A DNA stretch of 8,058 bases, taken from positions 1 through 8,058 of the forward strand of contig JANYGM010000103.1 of NCBI GenBank assembly GCA_025362415.1. The letters are read 5' to 3'. The stretch's first letter is position 1. Every line of letters starts with the position of its first letter. Both the position numbers and the translations under genes were made by a program. The DNA comes from a bacterium. Lineage in GTDB: Bacteria; Bacteroidota; Bacteroidia; Cytophagales; Thermonemataceae. Of this stretch, positions 1 to 5,874 are shown piece by piece. The notes beneath the pieces are model-generated. The model was not told the origin of the DNA. It was given only the letters and a program-made list of their open reading frames with translations, and ran no database searches.

Positions 1-12
1 AAATTGGTACTA

Positions 13-91
13 AAAACCACCCCCAGCCCCTCCTTAGGAAGGAGGGGAGTTTTGTCCCCCTCCTTTTCAAGGAGGGGTTAGGGGTGGTTTT
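13..91. repeat. Compound palindromic repeat (two head-to-head REP-like units)
   Basis: The outer arms 13-35 and 69-91 are inverted copies of each other with 21 of 23 positions matching. Inside are two hairpins, 27-35 with 39-47 and 57-65 with 69-77, both with the 9-bp stem CCCCTCCTT/AAGGAGGGG and a 3-nt loop. The left half (13-55) is closely similar to the 42-bp units found inside mutS at 7333-7416, and the right half is the same unit inverted. This is a GC-rich island in AT-rich DNA and lies 90 bp upstream of pfkA. It is probably a non-autonomous palindromic element. A role as terminator of a gene to the left is possible but cannot be judged from the window. Confidence 0.85.
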
Positions 92-181
92 GATATTTGT
101 TTGTGCTAAACGTTTGATAATCAAGTAATAAAAACTCTAATTGAATTTTGCAAAATACTCATCATTGAAACCCATAATAAG

Positions 182-1156
182 ATGAAAAAAATAGGTGTAT
201 TTACTTCTGGTGGAGATTCTCCTGGTATGAACGCCTGCATACGTGCAGCCGTTAGAGGAGCTATTTATCATAATATAGAAATTTTTGGTATCAAACACGG
301 CTATAATGGTATGATTAGTGGCGAGATAATCAAAATGTCTTCTCATTCTGTTAGTAATACTATTCAAAAGGGTGGTACTATCCTAAAAACGGCAAGAAGT
401 AAAGAGTTTTTGACAGTAGAAGGACGCAAAAAAGCCTACGAACAACTGCTCAAACACAATATTGAAGGGCTTATTGCCATTGGGGGAGATGGTACTTTTA
501 CGGGGGCGGAAGTCTTTTATAATGAGTTTGGAATACCTACAGTTGGTTGTCCTGGCACTATTGACAATGATTTGTTTGGTACAGATTATACTATTGGCTA
601 TGATACTGCCGTAAATACTGCCCTTGATGCTATTGATAAAATCAGAGATACAGCTGATTCTCACGACAGAGTGTTTTTTATTGAGGTTATGGGGCGAGAT
701 TCTGGGTATATTGCTATTTTTTGCGGTATTGCAGGTGGTGCAGAAATTGTGATGGTTCCTGAAACTTTGACTTCTTTGGATACTGTGGCAGAAACCCTTA
801 ATCAAGGCTGGAACCGTTCAAAAACCTCTTCTATTATTGTGGTTGCAGAAGGTGACGAAGAAGGAAACGCCACAGAAATAGCTAAAAAAATCAGAGAAAA
901 AACAAATAATAAATTTGACATAAAAGTTAGTACATTGGGGCATATTCAGCGTGGAGGTGCGCCTACAGCACGAGACCGCATTTTGGCAAGCCGTTTGGGA
1001 CTTGGCGCAGTAGAAGGCTTGATGAAAGGCTACAAAAATGTAATGATTGGTGTTGTCAATGAACAACTTACTTACACGCCCTTTGCAGATGCTATCAGCA
1101 AATCAAAGCCTATCAGTCAAGAACTTATCAATATGGTGAATATTTTGAGTATTTAG
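182..1156 (+). CDS. pfkA: ATP-dependent 6-phosphofructokinase
   Basis: This cytoplasmic glycolytic enzyme phosphorylates fructose 6-phosphate to fructose 1,6-bisphosphate with ATP. The 324-residue protein has the length of bacterial PfkA (about 320) and aligns along its whole length with the remembered E. coli sequence. Visible motifs are the nucleotide-binding GGDSPGMN at 10-17, GGDGT at 101-105, the catalytic PGTIDND at 124-130 (probable base Asp128), MGRDSG at 170-175 and HIQRGG at 254-259. Gly at 104, where pyrophosphate-dependent enzymes carry Asp, supports ATP as the donor. The ATG at 182 gives the standard N-terminus MKKIGVFTSGGD; the leader is A-rich (AATAATAAG) with no clear Shine-Dalgarno, usual for Bacteroidota. 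A strong hairpin-plus-T-run terminator follows, so the gene is probably monocistronic or last in its transcript. I saw no recognisable promoter motif in the 90-bp leader. Product call is very secure. Confidence 0.98.
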   Translation: MKKIGVFTSGGDSPGMNACIRAAVRGAIYHNIEIFGIKHGYNGMISGEIIKMSSHSVSNTIQKGGTILKTARSKEFLTVEGRKKAYEQLLKHNIEGLIAIGGDGTFTGAEVFYNEFGIPTVGCPGTIDNDLFGTDYTIGYDTAVNTALDAIDKIRDTADSHDRVFFIEVMGRDSGYIAIFCGIAGGAEIVMVPETLTSLDTVAETLNQGWNRSKTSSIIVVAEGDEEGNATEIAKKIREKTNNKFDIKVSTLGHIQRGGAPTARDRILASRLGLGAVEGLMKGYKNVMIGVVNEQLTYTPFADAISKSKPISQELINMVNILSI

Positions 1157-1192
1157 TTTCTGTAAAAACATTACCTAAAAAATATTAGTCTG

Positions 1193-1234
1193 AAAAACAT
1201 TAGCGAAATAGTTATCCTTTCGTTAATGTTTTTT
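1193..1234 (+). terminator. Intrinsic terminator after pfkA
   Basis: Arms 1193-1208 (AAAAACATTAGCGAAA) and 1218-1233 (TTTCGTTAATGTTTTT) pair over 16 positions with one G-U wobble around a 9-nt loop. The right arm runs into six consecutive T (1229-1234). It lies 36 bp after the pfkA stop and 43 bp before the porin start, and probably separates the two transcripts. The A-run on the left arm could also let it work on the other strand. Confidence 0.75.
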
Positions 1235-1277
1235 ATTGTATCAATAATACTATTTCCTCTATCTAAAATCAATAAAT

Positions 1278-2606
1278 ATGAAATCTAATTTCTTACTATT
1301 TTTCCATATTATTCTCCCTTGTTACCTCATAAATGCACAAAATACAAGTCAAAAAGCGGATTCTAATAATTTGGAACGGTTTTCTGTTCACGCCCAAACA
1401 ACTATTATCAACCAATTTAAACCCAAATTTGATGCGCCCTACACAGGCAATAAAAGCCTCACGACAGAAGAGGAAAATCAAACTTCTATTACTTCTACCT
1501 TGTTTTTAGGGGCGAAATTATGGAAAGGAGCAAGTATTTTTCTAAATCCTGAGATTGCAGGTGGCTCTGGTTTGAGTAGTGCGCAAGGAATTGCAGCTGC
1601 TACCAATGGAGAAACTTTTAGGGTAGGAAGCACCGCTCCACAAATTTATTTAGCAAGACTGTTTTATAGGCAAATTTTTGCACTTTCAACAGAAACAACA
1701 TTACAAGAAGGGGATTTTAATCAACTAAAAGAAACTATTCCTACTAAATATTTATCTTTTACAATAGGAAAAATAGGGGTGGCAGATTATTTTGACCATA
1801 ATGACTATAGCCACGACCCTCGTAGGCAGTTTATGAGTTGGGCACTTATGGATAATGGTGCTTGGGACTATCCTGCAAACACACGAGGATATACGCCAAG
1901 CATTGTTTTGGAGTATGTTACACCAAAAAATGAGTGGAGATATGGTATTTCTTTAGTACCACTTGTTGCCAACGGGAATAAAATTAACCAAGATATTTCA
2001 AAAGCTAGTTCACATTCATTAGAATATGTACGAAGATACAAAATCCGTAGTAAGGTAGGCTCAGTACGTTTTTTGGGATTTATTACAAGTGCTAATATGG
2101 GTAATTATAACCAAAGTATTGCGCTTTCTCCAATAAACCCAACCATTGAGGCAACCAGACAATATGGAAATATCAAATATGGCTTTGGTATCAATGCAGA
2201 ACAGAAAATAACCAATAGTACAGGCATATTTTTTAGGGCAAGTTGGAATGATGGCAATAATGAAACGTGGGCATTTACAGAAATAGACCGTAGTATGAGC
2301 GCAGGAATAAGCATCAGTGGGCAGAAATGGAAACGAGAAAATGATAATATTGGTTTTGCTTATGTAGTTTCTGGGATTTCAAAACCGCATAGAGATTACT
2401 TAAAAGCAGGTGGTGAGGGGTTTATGTTGGGAGATGGCAACCTCAATTATGGTTTAGAACACCTCACAGAATTTTATTATTCTGCGCAAGTTACAAATAG
2501 CGTTTATTTGAGCGGTGCGTATCAAATGCTTGTAAATCCTGGCTATAACAAAGATAGGCAAGGAGTTGTCAATGTTTTTTCTGTGCGCTTGCATGTGAGA
2601 ATTTAG
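1278..2606 (+). CDS. Carbohydrate-selective porin, OprB family
   Basis: A predicted outer-membrane beta-barrel for diffusion of sugars or other small solutes into the periplasm. The 442-residue protein starts with a signal peptide: Lys2, a hydrophobic stretch at 5-18, and a likely cleavage after Ala20 (LINA|QN). The mature part carries sequence typical of the OprB-like family of Bacteroidota: FSVHAQTTIINQFKPKF at 35-51, the segment GKIGVADYFDHNDYSHDPRRQF at 164-185 in two overlapping parts, and WALMDNGAWDYPANTRGY at 188-205. Alternating hydrophobic strands follow to the end. The final strand VVNVFSVRLHVRI ends in Ile rather than the usual aromatic residue. The start at 1278 is chosen because it leads directly into the signal peptide. 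The terminator after pfkA argues against an operon. The family is recognised from remembered sequence patterns; the substrate cannot be stated, and some OprB-like proteins are not sugar specific. Confidence 0.85.
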   Translation: MKSNFLLFFHIILPCYLINAQNTSQKADSNNLERFSVHAQTTIINQFKPKFDAPYTGNKSLTTEEENQTSITSTLFLGAKLWKGASIFLNPEIAGGSGLSSAQGIAAATNGETFRVGSTAPQIYLARLFYRQIFALSTETTLQEGDFNQLKETIPTKYLSFTIGKIGVADYFDHNDYSHDPRRQFMSWALMDNGAWDYPANTRGYTPSIVLEYVTPKNEWRYGISLVPLVANGNKINQDISKASSHSLEYVRRYKIRSKVGSVRFLGFITSANMGNYNQSIALSPINPTIEATRQYGNIKYGFGINAEQKITNSTGIFFRASWNDGNNETWAFTEIDRSMSAGISISGQKWKRENDNIGFAYVVSGISKPHRDYLKAGGEGFMLGDGNLNYGLEHLTEFYYSAQVTNSVYLSGAYQMLVNPGYNKDRQGVVNVFSVRLHVRI

Positions 2607-2646
2607 GTGCTTTTCCGTTGATTTCGTAAAAATTACAATTTTTCTA

Positions 2647-2813
2647 ATACTAATGTTTTTTGTGGTCTTCAAGAAAAACTGTTCAAAAAGTGCCTAAAAA
2701 GTGTATTTACGCTATGGGGCATGCCCCATTGTCTATTTTGATATAATTTCAATTTGCTGATTATCAATACTTTAAATATTCAATAATTCCTACACCACAA
2801 AAAACATTAGTAT
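2647..2813. repeat. Inverted-repeat-bracketed intergenic segment (possible MITE)
   Basis: A 19-bp arm at 2647-2665 (ATACTAATGTTTTTTGTGG) is exactly inverted at 2795-2813. With one mismatch the arms extend to 22 bp (2644-2816). A 7-nt word AATTTTT lies just outside on both sides (2637-2643 and 2818-2824, the right copy offset by one T) and might be a target duplication, though in such AT-rich DNA this can be chance. The enclosed 129 bp has no ORF and contains the palindrome at 2714-2729. It lies between the porin stop and uvrB. The order of the arms puts the T-run inside the loop, so it is not a plus-strand intrinsic terminator. Confidence 0.55.
2714..2729. repeat. Perfect 16-bp GC-rich palindrome
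   Basis: ATGGGGCATGCCCCAT is its own reverse complement. As RNA it can form a 6-bp stem with a CATG loop. It is the only GC-rich stretch in the 298-bp AT-rich gap before uvrB. There is no proper T-run directly after it, so a terminator role for the porin gene is weak. It could equally be a binding site for a dimeric protein or a relic of a palindromic repeat. Confidence 0.6.
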
Positions 2814-2904
2814 CAGTAATTTTTAATTTACCCCCTATTTATTTTAATTATTACTCAAATAATTTTAATTTATTGCTAAATAACATTTAAAATCTTACAA
2901 TAAA

Positions 2905-4923
2905 ATGTTTAATCTTACTTCTCAATACGTTCCTACAGGCGACCAACCTCTCGCCATTGAAAAACTTGTAAAAGGTTTGCAAGATGGAGAACAATCACAA
3001 ACCCTTTTAGGCGTGACAGGCTCAGGAAAAACTTTTACTATTGCCAATGTTATACAACAAGTGCAACGCCCAACACTTGTATTAAGCCATAATAAAACAC
3101 TTGCCGCACAATTATATGGAGAATTTAAGCAATTTTTTCCAGAAAATGCTGTTGAATACTTTATATCTTACTATGATTACTATCAACCAGAGGCATTTAT
3201 GCCAAGCACTGGCACATATATAGAAAAAGATTTAGCTATCAATGACGAAATAGAAAAATTACGTTTACGAGCTACGTCCTCATTACTTTCAGGGAGAAGA
3301 GATGTAATAGTAGTTGCGTCTGTATCTTGTATATATGGGATAGGAAACCCAGAAGAGTTTGGTAAAAACGTCATACATCTAAAAATAGGTCAAACAGTAC
3401 CAAGAAATCAATTCTTATATGCCCTCGTAAACATATTATATAGCCGTACAGAAGGAGAATTTGAGCGTGGAAACTTTCGTGTCAAAGGTGATACAGTAGA
3501 TATTTATGTTGCTTATGCAGATTTTGCTTACCGTTTTTTGTTTTTTGGAGATGAAATAGAAAGTATTCAGCGTATAGACCCAAGTTCTGGCAAAAAACAA
3601 GCTGATGAGAAAGAAGTAGCTATATTTCCTGCTAATTTGTTTGTAACAGGGCAAGAAGTTTTACATCAAGCTATGAATGAAATACAAGATGATTTAGTAA
3701 AACAAGTTAAATTCTTTGAAAGTCAAGGAAGAGAAGAGGAAGCTAAACGTATTTTGGAGCGTACAGAGTTTGATTTGGAGATGATGAGAGAATTAGGTTA
3801 CTGTTCTGGAATAGAAAATTATTCTAAATACTTTGATAGGCGCAGTAAAGGACAACGCCCTTTTTGTTTGATAGATTATTTCCCAAAAGATTTTTTATTT
3901 ATTGCTGATGAAAGCCACGTAACAATGCCTCAAATAAAAGCTATGTTTGGAGGTGATTTAGCACGCAAAACCAACTTAATAGAATATGGCTTTCGTTTGC
4001 CATCTGCCCTAGATAACCGCCCATTAAAGTTTGAGGAATTTGAAACATTGATACCACAAGGAATATATGTAAGCGCAACCCCTCAAAAATATGAGCTAGA
4101 ACTATCACAAGGCGTAATAGTAGAACAAGTTATCCGCCCAACAGGTCTTTTAGACCCTGAAATATTTATAAGACCTACCGTAAATCAAATAGATAACCTA
4201 CTTGAAGAGATAGATAATACTATTAAACGAGGTGCAAGGGTACTTGTAACGACACTTACCAAGCGTATGGCAGAAGAATTGTCTAAATATTTAGATAAAA
4301 TGGGCGTAAAAGGTCGTTATATTCACTCTGAAGTAAAGACTTTGGAGCGTGTAGAGATACTTAGAGAGCTTAGATTAGGCGTTTTTGATGTTTTGGTAGG
4401 CGTAAACTTGCTTAGAGAAGGTTTAGACTTGCCAGAAGTTGCATTAGTAGCTATTATGGACGCAGATAAGGAAGGATTTTTGAGAGATGAGCGTTCTTTA
4501 ATACAAACTATTGGGCGTGCAGCACGTAATCAAGAGGGTAAAGTAATTATGTATGCCGACAAAATAACAGGTTCTATGGAACGTGCTATATCAGAAACAA
4601 ACAGGCGTAGAAAAGTGCAAACAGATTACAATGCAGTACATAATATTACGCCAAAAACTATCCTCAAATCAAAAGAGGCTATAATGGAACAAACAGGTAT
4701 TGCAGATGCAAGCATATCAGCCAAAAACTATTATGCAGAATCTTTAAAAGAAACACTAATTACTGACCCTATTGTGGCTACAATGGACAAATCAGCATTA
4801 GAAAAGCTCGTAAAACAAACACAAAAGTCAATGGAAAAAGCAGCTAAGGAGCTTAATTTTGTAGAAGCTGCACGCTATCGTGACGAAATCATAGAATTAA
4901 AAGAAATGATTAACAAAAGATGA
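2905..4923 (+). CDS. uvrB: UvrABC excinuclease subunit B
   Basis: UvrB is the damage-verifying helicase-like subunit of nucleotide excision repair. It is loaded by UvrA and recruits the nuclease UvrC. The 672-residue product has essentially the E. coli length (673). In order: Walker A GVTGSGKT at 36-43; the beta-hairpin start YYDYYQPEAF at 89-98, which inserts between DNA strands; the UvrA-interacting domain 2 at about 157-250; Walker B-type IADESH at 333-338; SATPQKYE at 390-397; NLLREGLDLPEV at 501-512; QTIGRAARN at 534-542; and a C-terminal UVR motif at about 632-667 that binds UvrC. The ATG at 2905 gives the expected start MFNLTSQYVPTGDQP; the leader is AT-rich without a clear Shine-Dalgarno. 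All key motifs are intact. Isoleucine codons are strongly biased to ATA (about 32 of 52 by hand count), unlike pfkA. I found no SOS box, although this could be missed in a phylum with a divergent LexA site. Confidence 0.99.
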   Translation: MFNLTSQYVPTGDQPLAIEKLVKGLQDGEQSQTLLGVTGSGKTFTIANVIQQVQRPTLVLSHNKTLAAQLYGEFKQFFPENAVEYFISYYDYYQPEAFMPSTGTYIEKDLAINDEIEKLRLRATSSLLSGRRDVIVVASVSCIYGIGNPEEFGKNVIHLKIGQTVPRNQFLYALVNILYSRTEGEFERGNFRVKGDTVDIYVAYADFAYRFLFFGDEIESIQRIDPSSGKKQADEKEVAIFPANLFVTGQEVLHQAMNEIQDDLVKQVKFFESQGREEEAKRILERTEFDLEMMRELGYCSGIENYSKYFDRRSKGQRPFCLIDYFPKDFLFIADESHVTMPQIKAMFGGDLARKTNLIEYGFRLPSALDNRPLKFEEFETLIPQGIYVSATPQKYELELSQGVIVEQVIRPTGLLDPEIFIRPTVNQIDNLLEEIDNTIKRGARVLVTTLTKRMAEELSKYLDKMGVKGRYIHSEVKTLERVEILRELRLGVFDVLVGVNLLREGLDLPEVALVAIMDADKEGFLRDERSLIQTIGRAARNQEGKVIMYADKITGSMERAISETNRRRKVQTDYNAVHNITPKTILKSKEAIMEQTGIADASISAKNYYAESLKETLITDPIVATMDKSALEKLVKQTQKSMEKAAKELNFVEAARYRDEIIELKEMINKR

Positions 4924-4935
4924 TTTTTAGTTATA

Positions 4936-5058
4936 TGTAGAGACGTCGCTTGCAACGTCTGCACATAGAAAACTGTATTTAAAATCAATTTAATAATAAT
5001 ATATTCGTTTACTACTGTAATTGTTTGTCGTTTAGACGTTGCAAGCAACGTCTCTACA
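4936..5058. repeat. MITE-like element with 25-bp inverted arms
   Basis: The left arm 4936-4960 and right arm 5034-5058 are inverted copies with 24 of 25 matches, the difference lying at 4947. Each arm is itself nearly palindromic: in the right arm AGACGTTGC and GCAACGTCT flank two A. The 73-bp interior is AT-rich and non-coding. It starts 12 bp after the uvrB stop. Similar TAGAGACGTTGC-type palindromes are, from memory, common dispersed repeats in some Bacteroidota and cyanobacteria. It could fold as a large stem-loop in the uvrB 3' UTR. Confidence 0.75.
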
Positions 5059-5147
5059 ATAAATACAATAAACAAAACTATTATTTATATCATATTTATT
5101 GTACAATAAAATATATTGTTTGTTATTTTTTTACTATAATACTAAAT

Positions 5148-5185
5148 AAAAATAGTCGTAAGTATTACTTACGACTATTTTTTTT
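5148..5185. terminator. Bidirectional intrinsic terminator between convergent genes
   Basis: A 16-bp perfect stem (5148-5163 with 5167-5182) closes a 3-nt ATT loop. On the plus strand it is followed by a run of eight T (5178-5185), and on the minus strand the A-run at 5148-5152 supplies five T. It lies between uvrB (+) and the small minus-strand gene at 5215-5586, exactly where both transcripts should end. Confidence 0.85.
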
Positions 5186-5214
5186 ATCTATAAATAGATA
5201 ATTTTAAAAGAAAA

Positions 5215-5586
5215 TTACTTATCTTTCTTAACTTTTGGAGAATCATCTACACTAAATCCCCATTCTCCTAGCTTTTTAGGATTTTTACTGAATACTCCTT
5301 TTAGAAGTCCCTTACTTGCACGTAATAATTCATTGATTTGTGGAAGGTATAAGTCCCTTGTGCGGTATGCTTCCTCCATTTTGCGTTTAAGTTCTTCTGC
5401 TTCTAGATGTTTTTGCAAACATAAAGAAACATTAGGACCAGTTGCATTCCAATCCATATCATCAAGATTGTTTAACAGGGAACTAGCACCATCTTTTTGG
5501 TGCTTTTCGTACACTTTGCTTGCAAGTTGAAGGTTTTCCTCTATGTTTTGAGGAATTGCAATGCGACCTTTTGTGGTTTTTGCCAT
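5215..5586 (-). CDS. Hypothetical small helical protein (123 aa)
   Basis: The function is not recognised. The 123-residue protein begins MAKTTKGRIAIPQNIEENL and ends with a charged tail, KVKKDK. It is predicted mainly alpha-helical, with a Glu/Lys/Arg-rich stretch at about 61-75 (KHLEAEELKRKMEEAY at 59-74). A Gly/Trp-containing end, KKLGEWGFSVDDSP at 104-117, follows a segment with LLKGVF. It has no signal peptide, membrane segment or visible catalytic motif, and only one cysteine. From memory, similar MAKTTKGRIAIP...LLKG...NPKKLGDWGF proteins occur in several Bacteroidota, sometimes as paralogues, so I take it to be a real gene. The ATG at 5586 is preceded by an AT-rich leader. It lies in the same direction as mutS but 288 bp downstream of it, across a tandem-repeat array, and ends at a strong terminator. 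A structural or DNA-associated role is possible but not shown. Confidence 0.8.
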   Translation of the reverse strand: MAKTTKGRIAIPQNIEENLQLASKVYEKHQKDGASSLLNNLDDMDWNATGPNVSLCLQKHLEAEELKRKMEEAYRTRDLYLPQINELLRASKGLLKGVFSKNPKKLGEWGFSVDDSPKVKKDK

Positions 5587-5662
5587 AATAAATAAAAAAT
5601 TAAGGTTAATATTAAACTATTTTACAATAAATAAACGTACTATCTTTAAAGGAAATAAAAAT

Positions 5663-5830
5663 TTATACCCGTTATATTTTATTTTATACCCGTTATATTT
5701 TATTTTATACCCGTTATATTTTATTTTATACCTGTTATATTTTATTTTATACCCGTTATATTTTATTTTATACCCGTTATATTTTATTTTATACCCGTTA
5801 TATTTTATTTTATACCCATTATATTTTATT
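5663..5830. repeat. Tandem array of eight 21-bp repeats
   Basis: Eight consecutive copies of a 21-bp unit (TTATACCCGTTATATTTTAT plus a final T) start at 5663, 5684, 5705, 5726, 5747, 5768, 5789 and 5810, with a partial ninth to about 5836. Only two substitutions are seen: C to T at 5733 (copy 4) and G to A at 5818 (copy 8). It lies between the mutS stop and the start of the small gene at 5586, both on the minus strand. Because 21 is a multiple of 3 and the unit lacks stops in some frames, it creates spurious ORFs with YPLYFIL or YKIKYNG repeats. The near-identity of the copies suggests recent expansion, so copy number may vary between strains. Confidence 0.95.
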
Positions 5831-5874
5831 TTATTAGCAATATGCATAAAAATATATACACTAAAAAAATATAT

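Noticed and set aside
92..181. Bacteroidota sigma-type promoter (TTG near -33 and TAnnTTTG near -7) upstream of pfkA, and likewise before the porin gene, uvrB and the small gene
   Set aside because: No match to TAnnTTTG on the proper strand was found in these leaders by eye; weaker matches in AT-rich DNA are not informative.
182..1156. Pyrophosphate-dependent phosphofructokinase
   Set aside because: Residue 104 is Gly in GGDGT, as in ATP-dependent enzymes, rather than the Asp of the GGDD type.
2628..2643. Intrinsic terminator directly after the porin gene
   Set aside because: The hairpin AAAAATT-AC-AATTTTT is purely A/T with a 2-nt loop, too weak to call.
5185..5200. Hairpin TATCTA-TAAA-TAGATA after the small gene
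   Set aside because: Only six A/T-rich pairs, next to a much stronger terminator; probably chance.
5663..5836. CRISPR array
   Set aside because: The 21-bp copies are directly adjacent with no spacers, and no cas genes are present.
5617..5847. Minus-strand ORF of 76 codons with repeated YKIKYNG
   Set aside because: It is the same tandem array read in reverse; a 21-bp unit without stops gives such ORFs automatically.
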